Of a stretch of 64,000 bases of DNA, positions 1 through 8,248 are shown in pieces; positions within the stretch are counted from its first letter, which is position 1; the number at the start of each line of letters is the position of its first letter. Position numbers and translations under genes: made by a program. Origin of the DNA: Barthelona sp. PCE (Eukaryota > Metamonada: BaSk clade); the NCBI GenBank assembly GCA_040285745.1, contig JAUFOR010000001.1, forward strand, positions 682,001 through 746,000, given 5' to 3'. The notes under the pieces are model-generated. The model worked only from the letters and a program-made list of their open reading frames with translations. It made no database searches and had not been told where the DNA came from.

Positions 1-278
1 GATGAGTGAAGCACATGTAGAGTGTTGTCTCTGAGTTTTTCATCGGAAAGACGTGTTTCATAAGGTAAATCAAAACGTGTGATATCAAGATCGATTTGCT
101 TAGCATATTCTTGTCTAATTCTCTGCTGTTTGGTATGATCTTTGCTCCCAACGCGATGTGCTATTATATGCCACCAAATCTCACCTTGAAAATGTTGAGG
201 TGATCGATATATGCATAATTTTTGCTCTGAATGCACTTTTTTCTCAATATTTCTATGTTTCCCCACGTTTTCAGACAT
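1..278 (-). CDS. partial protein, possible TBC (Rab-GAP) domain, C-terminus beyond window
   Basis: Reading leftward from an ATG at 278 gives 92 uninterrupted codons that run off the left edge; an in-frame TAA lies three codons upstream of the ATG, so this is the true N-terminus. The text contains HFQGEIWWHIIAHRV, then a charged stretch and EYAKQIDLDITRFDLPYE. The order G-E-I-W-x-x-I followed about 25 residues later by a Q-I-D-x-D-I/V-x-R segment resembles the start of TBC domains of Rab GTPase-activating proteins, but the catalytic Arg and Gln fingers would lie outside the window, so this is only suggestive. The ATG lies 57 bp downstream of the stop of the next gene on the same strand, normal tandem spacing here. 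Confidence 0.55.
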   Translation of the reverse strand, partial: MSENVGKHRNIEKKVHSEQKLCIYRSPQHFQGEIWWHIIAHRVGSKDHTKQQRIRQEYAKQIDLDITRFDLPYETRLSDEKLRDNTLHVLHS

Positions 279-335
279 TCCCAATTAAAGAAAAAATGGG
301 ATAGACCAAGTAAAGGCAAAGAAAAATATTTACAT

Positions 336-2324
336 CTAAAATAAACTTTTGACATCATTTAGCTTGTGATCTCGGGTCGACTCCACGTTTGTTAGCAAGT
401 TTCTAAGTGATTGTGATGAAGTAGTACGCTTCAATGAAGAAACTGAACTGGCAAAAGCACTCTTCTTCAAAATAGGGCCTGTGGAGCGCGGATTGCCATA
501 TATATCTGTCTCTCTCACTGAACTTTGTGAAGATTTTGGTGTTCCAACGAGTGAATTTGGAGATGATCTATTGGGACTATTTCGAGTAACACTACGTGGT
601 GAATCGTGTGAGGGAATCTTTAAGGGTGTGAGATTATTAGAAGATTTAGATAATGAAGATTTTTTTTTTTCGCTATCCATACCAAAAATTCTTTTTTCAA
701 TATTTGTTAATGCTGGATTTGTATTAACTTCTCTCATTATTTCCATCTTCCTTGACGTCTTGCGAATAGAGCTATAAGTTGAGTCATACATACTAGTTTT
801 TCTTTTAGGTTTTAACCTGATCTTTTCATATATAGTTTCTCTGGATTGCTGTAATTTTTGTGATAATAGTGATTGCACAACGCTCATAACCTCCAATAGA
901 TAGTGTTTAGGCTTCTCTTTCTTTATAATACGTGGTTCATTAACATCTACAACAGAAGCTGTTAAAGAAGGGAATAATTCTGTTTGATTAGTCTTCTGTA
1001 ATGTTATTAATTCAATGTGGTTGAAACCTAAAGTCAATGCAAGGAATTCAAGACTGTTTGTTAGCATTAATATAAACTGTTCATTTTGTTGATTTTCGAA
1101 AGAAAATAATTGAGTCATTGATTCGATTCGTTCTAACTCTGTTTCCAAGTTCTTTGCTAATTTCATACCACTAAGAGAATCTGCTGATGCTGCTGATGTT
1201 CTAAATTGAGCTAATTCTTTACGTAAACCTAATATTGATGACTCCAAATCGACTTGCATATTATTAAGGGAATTGATATAATTTGTAATACCTGAATTAA
1301 GATCTGAATTTGCCATAATTTGTCTTAAAAAATGTTCTAAACTCAAAAAATCCTTAGTTAACGTCATATTTGTTGATGTGTGTAGTAGATTTAGTAATTC
1401 ACTCATTTTGTTTCGTTTAGATGTTGAATTGTCTAATTCAATCAGATTTGTGAAATTTGATTTCTTCTGAACCCTCTTTCGCTCACGAACAGGCTTTTCC
1501 TTATCAATGTTCTTAGCAGCATTATTACCAGTCTCTTTTAGTTCTTCTAACTCGATCTGCCACTTTTCTTTCTCAGAATTGTACAATAGCATGTAATCTT
1601 TGAGCTCTTTTCTGATTTGATTTTGATTCTTTTTGACTAAATTCTTCTTGATACTCAATTTTTCATTAAAATCTAACAAATTCTGTTTTTTGGTTAATAA
1701 ATTGTTATATTTCTGATCTAAACTGTTAAATAACAACCTAAAGTTGTTCAATTCTATTGTAAAAACCTTTATACTGCTCTTTAATTCAATTAAGTAAGAA
1801 TTCTTTTCTTCAATCTCAAAATTTAATTGATCAATCACATCTTTCAATTCTTCAATCATCTTCTGATTTTTTGCGCTATTTAGACCCTGTTGATTACTTA
1901 ACATTGCTGTTTTACCTTCCAAATTTTTAATATCTTCTAGCAATTTCCTATTCTTCTCATTCTCTACATTTATATTGTTTTGCAATCTACTTTTGATCGA
2001 ATTGAGCTGCATTCTCTTCTTTTTCAACAGTTCAGGTTGTTGATCTGTTGTATAATTCTTCTTTCTTTCATTATTTAAATCTTGTAACAACTGTTTGTTA
2101 TGACGCTTTAAACGTTGGATAGAAACCATCTTTTCTGACGCCAAACGATGTTGTTGTTCAAGTTTTTGTGAAAGATTCACTTTAATGTTCATATGAGGTG
2201 TGGAAAACACCTTCTTCAATTTCTGACGGCTTGTGCCATCAATATGCGTGAGAGACACAACCTCATCAGTCGGTGAGACCATGTGATTGCCCGTAACTGT
2301 CGCAGATGCAGATATTTCGTTCAT
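336..2324 (-). CDS. long coiled-coil protein
   Basis: 662 residues. An upstream in-frame TTG exists at 2333, but the first ATG is at 2324 (MNEISASAT). Residues of about 50-280 are almost entirely charged heptad-like sequence rich in Leu, Lys, Glu, Asn and Gln with no Pro, which predicts a long coiled coil; a second helical part spans about 320-450. The last 130 residues are basic, Ser/Thr/Pro-rich and probably disordered. No catalytic motif or signal peptide is seen. Such proteins are typically cytoskeletal, basal-body or axonemal in flagellates, but no specific family is recognised. It is divergently arranged with the SNARE gene at 2467, sharing a 142 bp intergenic region. Confidence 0.8.
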   Translation of the reverse strand: MNEISASATVTGNHMVSPTDEVVSLTHIDGTSRQKLKKVFSTPHMNIKVNLSQKLEQQHRLASEKMVSIQRLKRHNKQLLQDLNNERKKNYTTDQQPELLKKKRMQLNSIKSRLQNNINVENEKNRKLLEDIKNLEGKTAMLSNQQGLNSAKNQKMIEELKDVIDQLNFEIEEKNSYLIELKSSIKVFTIELNNFRLLFNSLDQKYNNLLTKKQNLLDFNEKLSIKKNLVKKNQNQIRKELKDYMLLYNSEKEKWQIELEELKETGNNAAKNIDKEKPVRERKRVQKKSNFTNLIELDNSTSKRNKMSELLNLLHTSTNMTLTKDFLSLEHFLRQIMANSDLNSGITNYINSLNNMQVDLESSILGLRKELAQFRTSAASADSLSGMKLAKNLETELERIESMTQLFSFENQQNEQFILMLTNSLEFLALTLGFNHIELITLQKTNQTELFPSLTASVVDVNEPRIIKKEKPKHYLLEVMSVVQSLLSQKLQQSRETIYEKIRLKPKRKTSMYDSTYSSIRKTSRKMEIMREVNTNPALTNIEKRIFGMDSEKKKSSLSKSSNNLTPLKIPSHDSPRSVTRNSPNRSSPNSLVGTPKSSQSSVRETDIYGNPRSTGPILKKSAFASSVSSLKRTTSSQSLRNLLTNVESTRDHKLNDVKSLF

Positions 2325-2431
2325 ATCATTCAATGTTACAAAAAATCGTTGGTGGTGAGTGTATGTGCGTACGTTTACCGAAAATCGATATGACGGTCTT
2401 AGAAAAGGAAGATATTTGGGAATACAAGCGA

Positions 2432-2440
2432 TTCACTTTT
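2432..2440 (+). promoter_or_regulatory. initiator-like element of the SNARE gene
   Basis: TTCACTTTT, with the central A 32 bases before the ATG at 2467. It matches the recurrent YTCAYWTT motif seen before many start codons here. Confidence 0.45.
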
Positions 2441-2466
2441 CCAACTTCTTTCTGAACTAGTTTTTT

Positions 2467-3084
2467 ATGGGGCATACTACAAAACTAGCCCATTTGCACA
2501 GGCAGATACCCTTTTTATTGAACCAAATCAAGTTTACATTGACTTCTGTTAAGAAGGAGGATACGGAAGTAGATTACGAAACATTAAAGGGCTTGCTAAA
2601 CGATGTATATGGGCAGCTAGACATATTCAAAGAGCATTTGGATGAACTTCAGGGAGAATGTCAAGAACTAAATCTTACACATCAAAATTGGATACTTTTC
2701 GAGCGGTATAAGGTTTTCTATAATGAATGCTCACGGGAGATGGCAGATTATGACTCCAAATATATAGTTATTGTAGAAAAAGCAAGATTACTGCGTGGTC
2801 ACAGTATTTCAGAAGAAGATGCTTTGAAAAAGGAAAAATTAGCATTAAGAAGCGCTATAGATATGGCAGATGATGTGCTGGATGCCGCATACGCAGGCCG
2901 ACAACGTATTGTTGAGCGTACAGAAAGATTCAAGCAATTAGGTCTTCGACTAAATAGGAGTATCGGTAAAGTACCATTGGTTGATAATCTAATTGGAAAG
3001 ATAGGCAAACGAAGGAAGTTAAATTCATGTGTTTGTGCATTTTTAATCGCGACTTTATTGTTTTTATTTTTTATTATGTCTTAG
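2467..3084 (+). CDS. Qb-SNARE, GOS28/GOSR1-like, tail-anchored
   Basis: 205 residues with the layout of a Golgi Qb-SNARE: an N-terminal helical region, a SNARE helix (about 130-185), a short basic linker and one C-terminal membrane anchor of about 18 residues ending in FFIMS. The segment VPLVDNLIGKIGKRRK aligns with the conserved GOS28 stretch (F-P-x-V-N-x-L-I-x-R-I-N-x-R-K-R-R) just before the anchor, favouring GOS28 over membrin. GOS28 acts in ER-Golgi and intra-Golgi fusion. Counting back without gaps from that shared Pro, the ionic zero-layer position, normally Gln, falls on Arg in IVERTERF, an unusual change for a Q-SNARE. The stop abuts the stop of the convergent RRM gene. Confidence 0.7.
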   Translation: MGHTTKLAHLHRQIPFLLNQIKFTLTSVKKEDTEVDYETLKGLLNDVYGQLDIFKEHLDELQGECQELNLTHQNWILFERYKVFYNECSREMADYDSKYIVIVEKARLLRGHSISEEDALKKEKLALRSAIDMADDVLDAAYAGRQRIVERTERFKQLGLRLNRSIGKVPLVDNLIGKIGKRRKLNSCVCAFLIATLLFLFFIMS

Positions 3085-3549
3085 CTATCTTCTTCTATTG
3101 CGATTTCTATCAAGTGTAATTGTTGTTCGACCTTGTGCACTACGATATAGCTGAGGAGCCCTATTATTTGTGTGTGTGTTTGGTCGGTGATTATTTGTTT
3201 GAGGATTTCTTTGAGGTTGTTGTTTCATCATTGGTTGTGGACCTTGTGGTAACTGTGCAAGTTTGAACATGATTCGGTTCTCAGAATATTTAGATACAAT
3301 TGATGAAGCATTGACACATCTTTGACATTCTTGATTATTTGAAAATTCAACAATTGCTTCTCCTTTTGATATACCTGATTCTAAATCTACAATAAAATCA
3401 AAGTCAATGACATTTCCATATACACTGCATATCTCTAATAGTTCTGAATCCTTTAATCTGAAACTAAATCCACTGACATGCACAGTACGTCTTTGATTTG
3501 TACCAAATGGATGCTCAATCGAGAGAGTGCCCTTTGTTATATCGATCAT
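3085..3549 (-). CDS. single-RRM RNA-binding protein
   Basis: 154 residues. One RNA recognition motif spans about 20-100: RNP2-like VHVSGFSF and RNP1-like SKGEAIVEF, the aromatics being the RNA-stacking positions. The order beta1 (VHVSGF), helix (LLEICSVYGNVI), beta2 (DFDFIVD), RNP1, then a Cys-containing helix is that of PABPN1-like or SR-like RRMs. The tail of about 50 residues is Gln/Asn/Arg/Pro-rich and ends in RNRNRRR, suited to RNA or protein contacts. The RNA target cannot be deduced. The ATG at 3549 is the only plausible start. The stop codon is directly adjacent to that of the SNARE gene on the other strand. Confidence 0.85.
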   Translation of the reverse strand: MIDITKGTLSIEHPFGTNQRRTVHVSGFSFRLKDSELLEICSVYGNVIDFDFIVDLESGISKGEAIVEFSNNQECQRCVNASSIVSKYSENRIMFKLAQLPQGPQPMMKQQPQRNPQTNNHRPNTHTNNRAPQLYRSAQGRTTITLDRNRNRRR

Positions 3550-3729
3550 GCCAAAAAAAAAGTCTTGGCAAAGTTAGAAAAGGAAGACAGTTGGTACAAC
3601 AACTCTCTCCCTTTTCCTTTTTATTTTTGAAAGACTTTTTCTTTCATTCTGTTTCCACAAGGGTCATTTGAATTACTTTTTGTTGTATTTTTGTGTTCTT
3701 TTGTTTTCTAAAATTTTTGTCACACATTA

Positions 3730-4158
3730 ATGCCTGCACCACGTAAACCTGCACCGTTTCAGTCAAGCAAGCTGGATAACTGGTACGCTAGAGATCTTTT
3801 TCTTGCAACTCTTGTACTAAAAGTACAATGTGATAACAGCGGTCGCACACACATATTAGCAGATGACTACAAAGTTGTCAGTCAACTTCTGTTCAATTTT
3901 AGAAATTCTCTCAGCAAAGAACTAGCAACTTGTTTAGATTTATCACCGGGATATTGTCAAATTAAGATTGAAACGTTAATGAAGGGTGAATTTGCAATTC
4001 CAGCTGTGTACAAAGACAGATTACCATCAGGTTGGGAACCACCATATAGTTTGGATCAAGGTATGGAAATAATGAGAATTGTAGAACTTGTCAACGGTGA
4101 AGCAAACCTAAAAGACTTCCAAGACGCGTTGGATGAGAAATTAAATCAATTGCAGTAA
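3730..4158 (+). CDS. small conserved-looking protein of unknown function
   Basis: 142 residues, soluble, no signal or membrane segment. It starts MPAPRKPAPF and continues with a regular helical pattern (DNWYARDLFLATLVL, then a segment ending FRNSLSKELATCLDLSPGY) and a GWEPPYSLDQGMEI stretch. I do not recognise the family; a small complex subunit is conceivable but not shown. The stop is TAAA, the trichomonad-type poly(A) signal. The next gene on the same strand begins only 56 bp further on (with ATG 4215). Confidence 0.7.
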   Translation: MPAPRKPAPFQSSKLDNWYARDLFLATLVLKVQCDNSGRTHILADDYKVVSQLLFNFRNSLSKELATCLDLSPGYCQIKIETLMKGEFAIPAVYKDRLPSGWEPPYSLDQGMEIMRIVELVNGEANLKDFQDALDEKLNQLQ

Positions 4159-4197
4159 AGAAATTTATGTTTTTTTGTTTATTTACTTTATGTTTTC

Positions 4198-4206
4198 TTC
4201 ATTCCA
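4198..4206 (+). promoter_or_regulatory. initiator-like element deciding the start of the next gene
   Basis: TTCATTCCA, with its A 14 bases before ATG 4215. Because it lies downstream of the other possible ATG at 4167, it argues for the shorter protein. Confidence 0.4.
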
Positions 4207-4214
4207 ATAGCTTT

Positions 4215-5279
4215 ATGCCAACTTTTACTTCAGATACTATATTAAATGAGGAGTCTGCATTCAATATTAGGGTTAAAGAATGTTTAGCTGAATCACATCC
4301 AAATTTTTTATTTGGTAATCATAATTATACAGTTGGATTAGGTGTTAACTATTCAACAGCGATAGACTTTGTTGAAAAGAAAGTGTGCATTATAGATTGT
4401 GGTGAATTAATTCGAAATAGTTATTCTAATGTACGACATCAGTCATTTACACGATTCACACAGTTGAGTGACCACAACCTGTACAATATAACTGCCTTTA
4501 GCTTTATTTCTGATGCTCATGATGGATTTGTTACCCCACAAGTCAAGATTGAAAGTAGCATGATCTATAATAGTTATACCGAGGAGTGTAATGGTAAAGA
4601 GTTTTATATATGTCATTTTTTAAACGAACGCGTTATTTTTGATATTGAAAGGAGCGAGTTAAAGATCGGACAACGTGTAATAGGTAATTTTAATATGCTT
4701 GAAAATATTGCTAGTTTTGAAAAAAAAATTTATACAGATGAAAGAACATACATTATTTTTGAAGATATTTGTCCAAGACAATGTTCAGAGTTTGCAATGT
4801 TTTTCATAACATATGAACAAGATACTTTTTCTTGTTTTGAGATCGATATTGATCAAATACCCATTAGAGTATATCCTTCTGATTTTGGTGATTTAACAGT
4901 AGCAATTGATAGCTTCGGTGGCCCAGAGTTCGTAAGTATCGAACAAGGGGTCATGCAAAGATGGTCAGTTGAGAGTGAAGGATATTCTGTTTATGGATTC
5001 ATACGTCCGCATTTATGTGTGCTGGCAGATGGTGTATATGACACCAGCAGACGAAAACTGCATCGATGGGACCAATGTCTGGTCTTGAACTTCTATGTAA
5101 TTTGTGCAGAGGGTAAATTGATACAAGCTCAACAGACGGAGACTGGATTCATTTTAACGCATCATGTAATAACAGTAGATAATGATGATGTTGGTGTCAG
5201 GATATACGAAGAAGAGCTGTCTCTTGATAGTATAGTTGAAGATTTTTCAGTTTCATTGGTCAATATAGAGATACAATAA
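4215..5279 (+). CDS. orphan beta-rich protein
   Basis: 354 residues from ATG 4215 (MPTFTSDTI). An in-frame ATG at 4167 would add 16 hydrophobic residues resembling a poor signal peptide, but it sits only 8 bp after the previous stop, and the initiator-like element at 4198 lies inside that extension, so the shorter start is preferred. The sequence alternates short hydrophobic strands and polar loops with scattered Cys, giving the impression of a beta-propeller or repeated beta-sheet fold. I recognise no family. Its composition resembles the orphan at 8249, but an actual relationship was not demonstrated. Confidence 0.7.
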   Translation: MPTFTSDTILNEESAFNIRVKECLAESHPNFLFGNHNYTVGLGVNYSTAIDFVEKKVCIIDCGELIRNSYSNVRHQSFTRFTQLSDHNLYNITAFSFISDAHDGFVTPQVKIESSMIYNSYTEECNGKEFYICHFLNERVIFDIERSELKIGQRVIGNFNMLENIASFEKKIYTDERTYIIFEDICPRQCSEFAMFFITYEQDTFSCFEIDIDQIPIRVYPSDFGDLTVAIDSFGGPEFVSIEQGVMQRWSVESEGYSVYGFIRPHLCVLADGVYDTSRRKLHRWDQCLVLNFYVICAEGKLIQAQQTETGFILTHHVITVDNDDVGVRIYEEELSLDSIVEDFSVSLVNIEIQ

Positions 5280-5367
5280 TTCTAATTACATTTTATTACG
5301 TGTAAAACAGCACGAGTTAAGAGTCAAGAGATCTTTAAAACAAAAAGAATGTGATAAAGAAGATCAT

Positions 5368-6558
5368 TTAAGCAATGACAGGCTTTTGGGGAGCAAAAAA
5401 GTTGGAAACGTTCATTTTTGTAGAAACAATACGTTCTATGTTTTCATTACCAAATTCACGTTGAAGAACGCCAAAAAGTACATCCTGACTTGAAGGTTTT
5501 CTGATACCCAATCTAATGCAAGTTGGTAATTTGTGAGTATTGCACCAACGAACTGGAACACCAGCATCCATACAAATATTAAAGATTTGTTCGGCAGTTT
5601 TTTCTGAACCAACGTCGCAGAAGACCCATGGCACCCAATCAGGGCTGTTAGGATTGCACAACCAACCAAATTCGTGTAGTTTGTTAACGATTGAACGTTT
5701 CCAGACAGGGACGGTTGACCATGTTTCTTGGAGGTACTCCTCATCCTTGAATGCCTCAACGATAAATGCCTGTGCCATCATATTAAGTGACCAGGGCACT
5801 TGGAATTTCTTGAGTACATTGATTAATTCAGCCGATGCTAATACTGAACCCACTCGAATACCAGGGCATGAGAAGATCTTTGTCCATGAGTGAATTACAA
5901 TGAGACGGTTGGGGAACTCAGTCATAAGATTGAGAGCAGAAGACTCTCTCCAATTTTGACCCTTGAAAGGAAGGAAAGATTCATCGACAACAACATAACC
6001 TTCTGTGGACTTGATGTACTGACGGAGTTCATCAATCTGGAGGAAACCACCTGTAGGAGAGTTAGGATTAACAACACAGCTAAGATCAGCTGTTTCCTCA
6101 CAAGAACGCTCCTCTAAACCACGAAGGAAACAACAGCGCTCGTATTCAGTGTATTGGGCACTATGTGGGCCACGGCGGAAGCTTGTGATGTTAGGGATGA
6201 GACGAATGACAAGATCAATGATTTCAGAGGCACCGTTGCCCAATAGTAATTGATTAGCAGAGACGAGAGGACCCATGAAGTTGCTCAAAGCAAGGAGTGC
6301 GTCTCTACATGACTGATCGGGATAGTGTGCAATTTCAGCCATTGATTCAACTGCAGCGCGAATAGCTTTGACAGGAGGATTGGAAAAACGTGTAGTGACA
6401 GAAAAATCGTCAATGTGACCATCAAGCATCCATGTTTGGCCACCATGGAAGTTACCAATGATTTCAACCTGTGTTTCTTCATCTTTTGGAGATGAAGTTG
6501 TGGCAGGGTTTTCTGAATCATTAATTTTGGTGATATTTGTGGTAGAATCGATGTTCAT
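5368..6558 (-). CDS. PLP-dependent aminotransferase, class I/II (HisC/CobD-like)
   Basis: 396 residues, usual length for fold-type I aminotransferases. Visible landmarks: LLGNGASEIIDLVIRL (cofactor phosphate-binding loop region), CVVNPNSPTGG (the NPxxPTG motif, Asn contacting PLP), VVVDESFLPF (Asp pairing with the pyridine nitrogen), SWTKIFSCPGIRVGS (Schiff-base Lys in SxxK) and CIRLGIRKP (Arg holding the substrate carboxylate). This combination is nearest to histidinol-phosphate aminotransferase and threonine-phosphate decarboxylase relatives. No other histidine or cobalamin gene is nearby, so the physiological substrate is open; a bacterial origin by transfer is possible. Its start faces the 7136 gene across 577 bp. 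Confidence 0.85.
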   Translation of the reverse strand: MNIDSTTNITKINDSENPATTSSPKDEETQVEIIGNFHGGQTWMLDGHIDDFSVTTRFSNPPVKAIRAAVESMAEIAHYPDQSCRDALLALSNFMGPLVSANQLLLGNGASEIIDLVIRLIPNITSFRRGPHSAQYTEYERCCFLRGLEERSCEETADLSCVVNPNSPTGGFLQIDELRQYIKSTEGYVVVDESFLPFKGQNWRESSALNLMTEFPNRLIVIHSWTKIFSCPGIRVGSVLASAELINVLKKFQVPWSLNMMAQAFIVEAFKDEEYLQETWSTVPVWKRSIVNKLHEFGWLCNPNSPDWVPWVFCDVGSEKTAEQIFNICMDAGVPVRWCNTHKLPTCIRLGIRKPSSQDVLFGVLQREFGNENIERIVSTKMNVSNFFAPQKPVIA

Positions 6559-6560
6559 TT

Positions 6561-6571
6561 GTAAGTGTGAG
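6561..6571 (-). promoter_or_regulatory. initiator-like element of the aminotransferase gene
   Basis: On the minus strand CTCACACTTAC, its A 10 bases before ATG 6558. Same form as the element before 44589. Confidence 0.4.
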
Positions 6572-7117
6572 TTGCGAAAGGAGAATAAAAATATTCAAAA
6601 AGGAATATATGGGGAAGAAAAGCGAATGTAAGGTTAGTTAAACTTCTGTTTATTATACTGCTCAGAAATACCCGTATGCACAAAAGTAGCCCTCTCACAT
6701 ACATTTAAAATGCTGAAAATGCTTTAAAAAAAGGATAATTTTGGACGTGGCAATTACGTGGCAACCTGTATAGGTCTTTTGTACCAGTCCTGGAGTGTCA
6801 GTTGGTATGAAGAAGGGTATATATGATCGCTAGAATACGTAGATCAAGGATAAAGTGCTCCTATATATAAAAAAACCATTTTTTATCGGAAAACGCTGTT
6901 CTATATTTGATCTAGCTTTTTTGTGGGGGTAGTGTTTCCGGTAATCACCTAAAAGTAAGTTAAGTTGAAGGATTATGTAAGGAAAATTTCATCAATACAA
7001 AAGCGAAACACTCCTATTTTCTTGTGAGGATGCCAGCCAAATCTGCATTGAAGATAACCATTATAAATGATTTTTTTTCCTCATAAACAATCACATGCTG
7101 TGTTTTTTGTTTGTTAC
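6572..7117. other. divergent intergenic region, no gene seen
   Basis: About 545 AT-rich bases between two divergent genes. Short repeats (ATGCTGAAAATGCT, TATATATGATC) and homopolymer runs are present, but I find no tRNA box, no credible reading frame and no strong hairpin. It probably carries both promoters. Confidence 0.5.
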
Positions 7118-7126
7118 TTCATTTCA
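7118..7126 (+). promoter_or_regulatory. initiator-like element of the dynein LIC-like gene
   Basis: TTCATTTCA, with its A 15 bases before ATG 7136. It lies within the reading frame that would open at ATG 7067, supporting 7136 as the start. Confidence 0.45.
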
Positions 7127-7135
7127 CACATAAAA

Positions 7136-8206
7136 ATGTCGAAAAAGGGATCTTTTTCTTTGGACAGGGTCATAGAGGATCTGTTAGAACAAAAAGAAGT
7201 AGCACCCGTTACAGAAAGCGACAATAGTAATAGCTTTCACACCCTAAATGTTTTTTGCGGGCTTGGAGGGGCAGGAAAAACTACTCTCATAAAAAGCGCA
7301 CTCACAAACAGAATGGAAAGTATCAACAAACCATCAAAAAATGTTGAATATTTTGTTGCCAGAAGGAATAACCCACTACGAAAGATTGTAGCAGATTTTT
7401 GGGAGTTCGGTTACGGTGTTCAGTACTTGGAAATCTTAGAATCGTGTATAGAAGAGAAACACGTAAACAAATCATTGTATATTGTCATAGACTTTTCGAA
7501 ACCTCATAAATCTATGAGATTTTTGTTAGAATTTTTTGCTAGGACGCCACATCACACCGTCTTTACAAAAAAATTTATTATTGTAACAAATTATAAAAAA
7601 TTTGATGCAATTACGGGTCGTAATCGTCGTAATTATCTTAAATCATTACGTAGTTTTGCCATATTGTTTGGATGTGGATTAATTACAATGGAGATGAATA
7701 TCAACCATGAAATCTTTAATATAATCAGGAATAATGCTTTTAAAAAAGTGAAAAAAGAAAAGAATAATAGCAGTGAAATAGATGATCTCCGTGAGTACAT
7801 GATCCATCCTGGGCAGGATACAGCCGACGCATTGGGAGAATGTTCACTTATTGATGATTCAATGGTGTGCTCTTTACTAGGCAGTGAATCTCATCGTCTC
7901 ACACAATGGATTGCTCTAGGGCTGGATGTCATAAGAGATGTTGATGAAGAGGAGGAAGAGTATGATGTCATGGAAGTTTTGGAGTTTGATGCAAGTGAAT
8001 TTTCAGAGTTTTTTTACACACTGAACACTGAATTTGCAGAGCCAGAGATTGACACGCGCGTGCAAGGTTTGATGAAGGGTGTTGAACTGAATGAAACTGT
8101 TCTAGATGATGAAAAATTGGAACAGAGCATATCATCATTGTTACTTTTAGGTAAGAAGGGTGCCAAGAAGAAGAAAAGGAGGCGATCAAGCGTTAGAAAG
8201 AAGTAA
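7136..8206 (+). CDS. dynein-2 light intermediate chain-like P-loop protein
   Basis: 356 residues from ATG 7136 (MSKKGSFSLDR); an upstream ATG at 7067 is rejected because the initiator-like element lies between. A P-loop GLGGAGKTT at about 40-48 is followed by VEYFVARR and VADFWEFGYG, then LYIVIDFSKPHKS and FIIVTNYKKFD, and a segment LRSFAILFGCGLITM. The same order (LEYxxGRR, AHFWELGGG, LDLSKP, IGSKYDxF, LRFVAHxxGASL) is what I know of cytoplasmic dynein-2 LIC (DYNC2LI1/D2LIC), which stabilises the retrograde IFT motor. The C-terminal part has an acidic run and a Lys/Arg-rich tail that are lineage-specific. A generic dynein-1 LIC is the main alternative. The stop is TAAA. Confidence 0.65.
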   Translation: MSKKGSFSLDRVIEDLLEQKEVAPVTESDNSNSFHTLNVFCGLGGAGKTTLIKSALTNRMESINKPSKNVEYFVARRNNPLRKIVADFWEFGYGVQYLEILESCIEEKHVNKSLYIVIDFSKPHKSMRFLLEFFARTPHHTVFTKKFIIVTNYKKFDAITGRNRRNYLKSLRSFAILFGCGLITMEMNINHEIFNIIRNNAFKKVKKEKNNSSEIDDLREYMIHPGQDTADALGECSLIDDSMVCSLLGSESHRLTQWIALGLDVIRDVDEEEEEYDVMEVLEFDASEFSEFFYTLNTEFAEPEIDTRVQGLMKGVELNETVLDDEKLEQSISSLLLLGKKGAKKKKRRRSSVRKK

Positions 8207-8218
8207 ACATGATACTAT

Positions 8219-8227
8219 CCTCATTCT
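8219..8227 (+). promoter_or_regulatory. initiator-like element of the 8249 gene
   Basis: CCTCATTCT, its A 26 bases before ATG 8249, followed by a T-rich leader. Confidence 0.4.
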
Positions 8228-8248
8228 ACATTTTTTTCTTTTTTCTTG

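Noticed and set aside
164-358. 64-codon minus-strand frame near the left edge
   Set aside because: It overlaps the end of the coiled-coil gene and the partial TBC-like gene in another frame, with Phe/Leu-rich chance composition.
4167-4214. Longer start of the orphan gene with a hydrophobic leader
   Set aside because: Only 8 bp from the previous stop and upstream of the initiator-like motif at 4198; the leader is a poor signal peptide.
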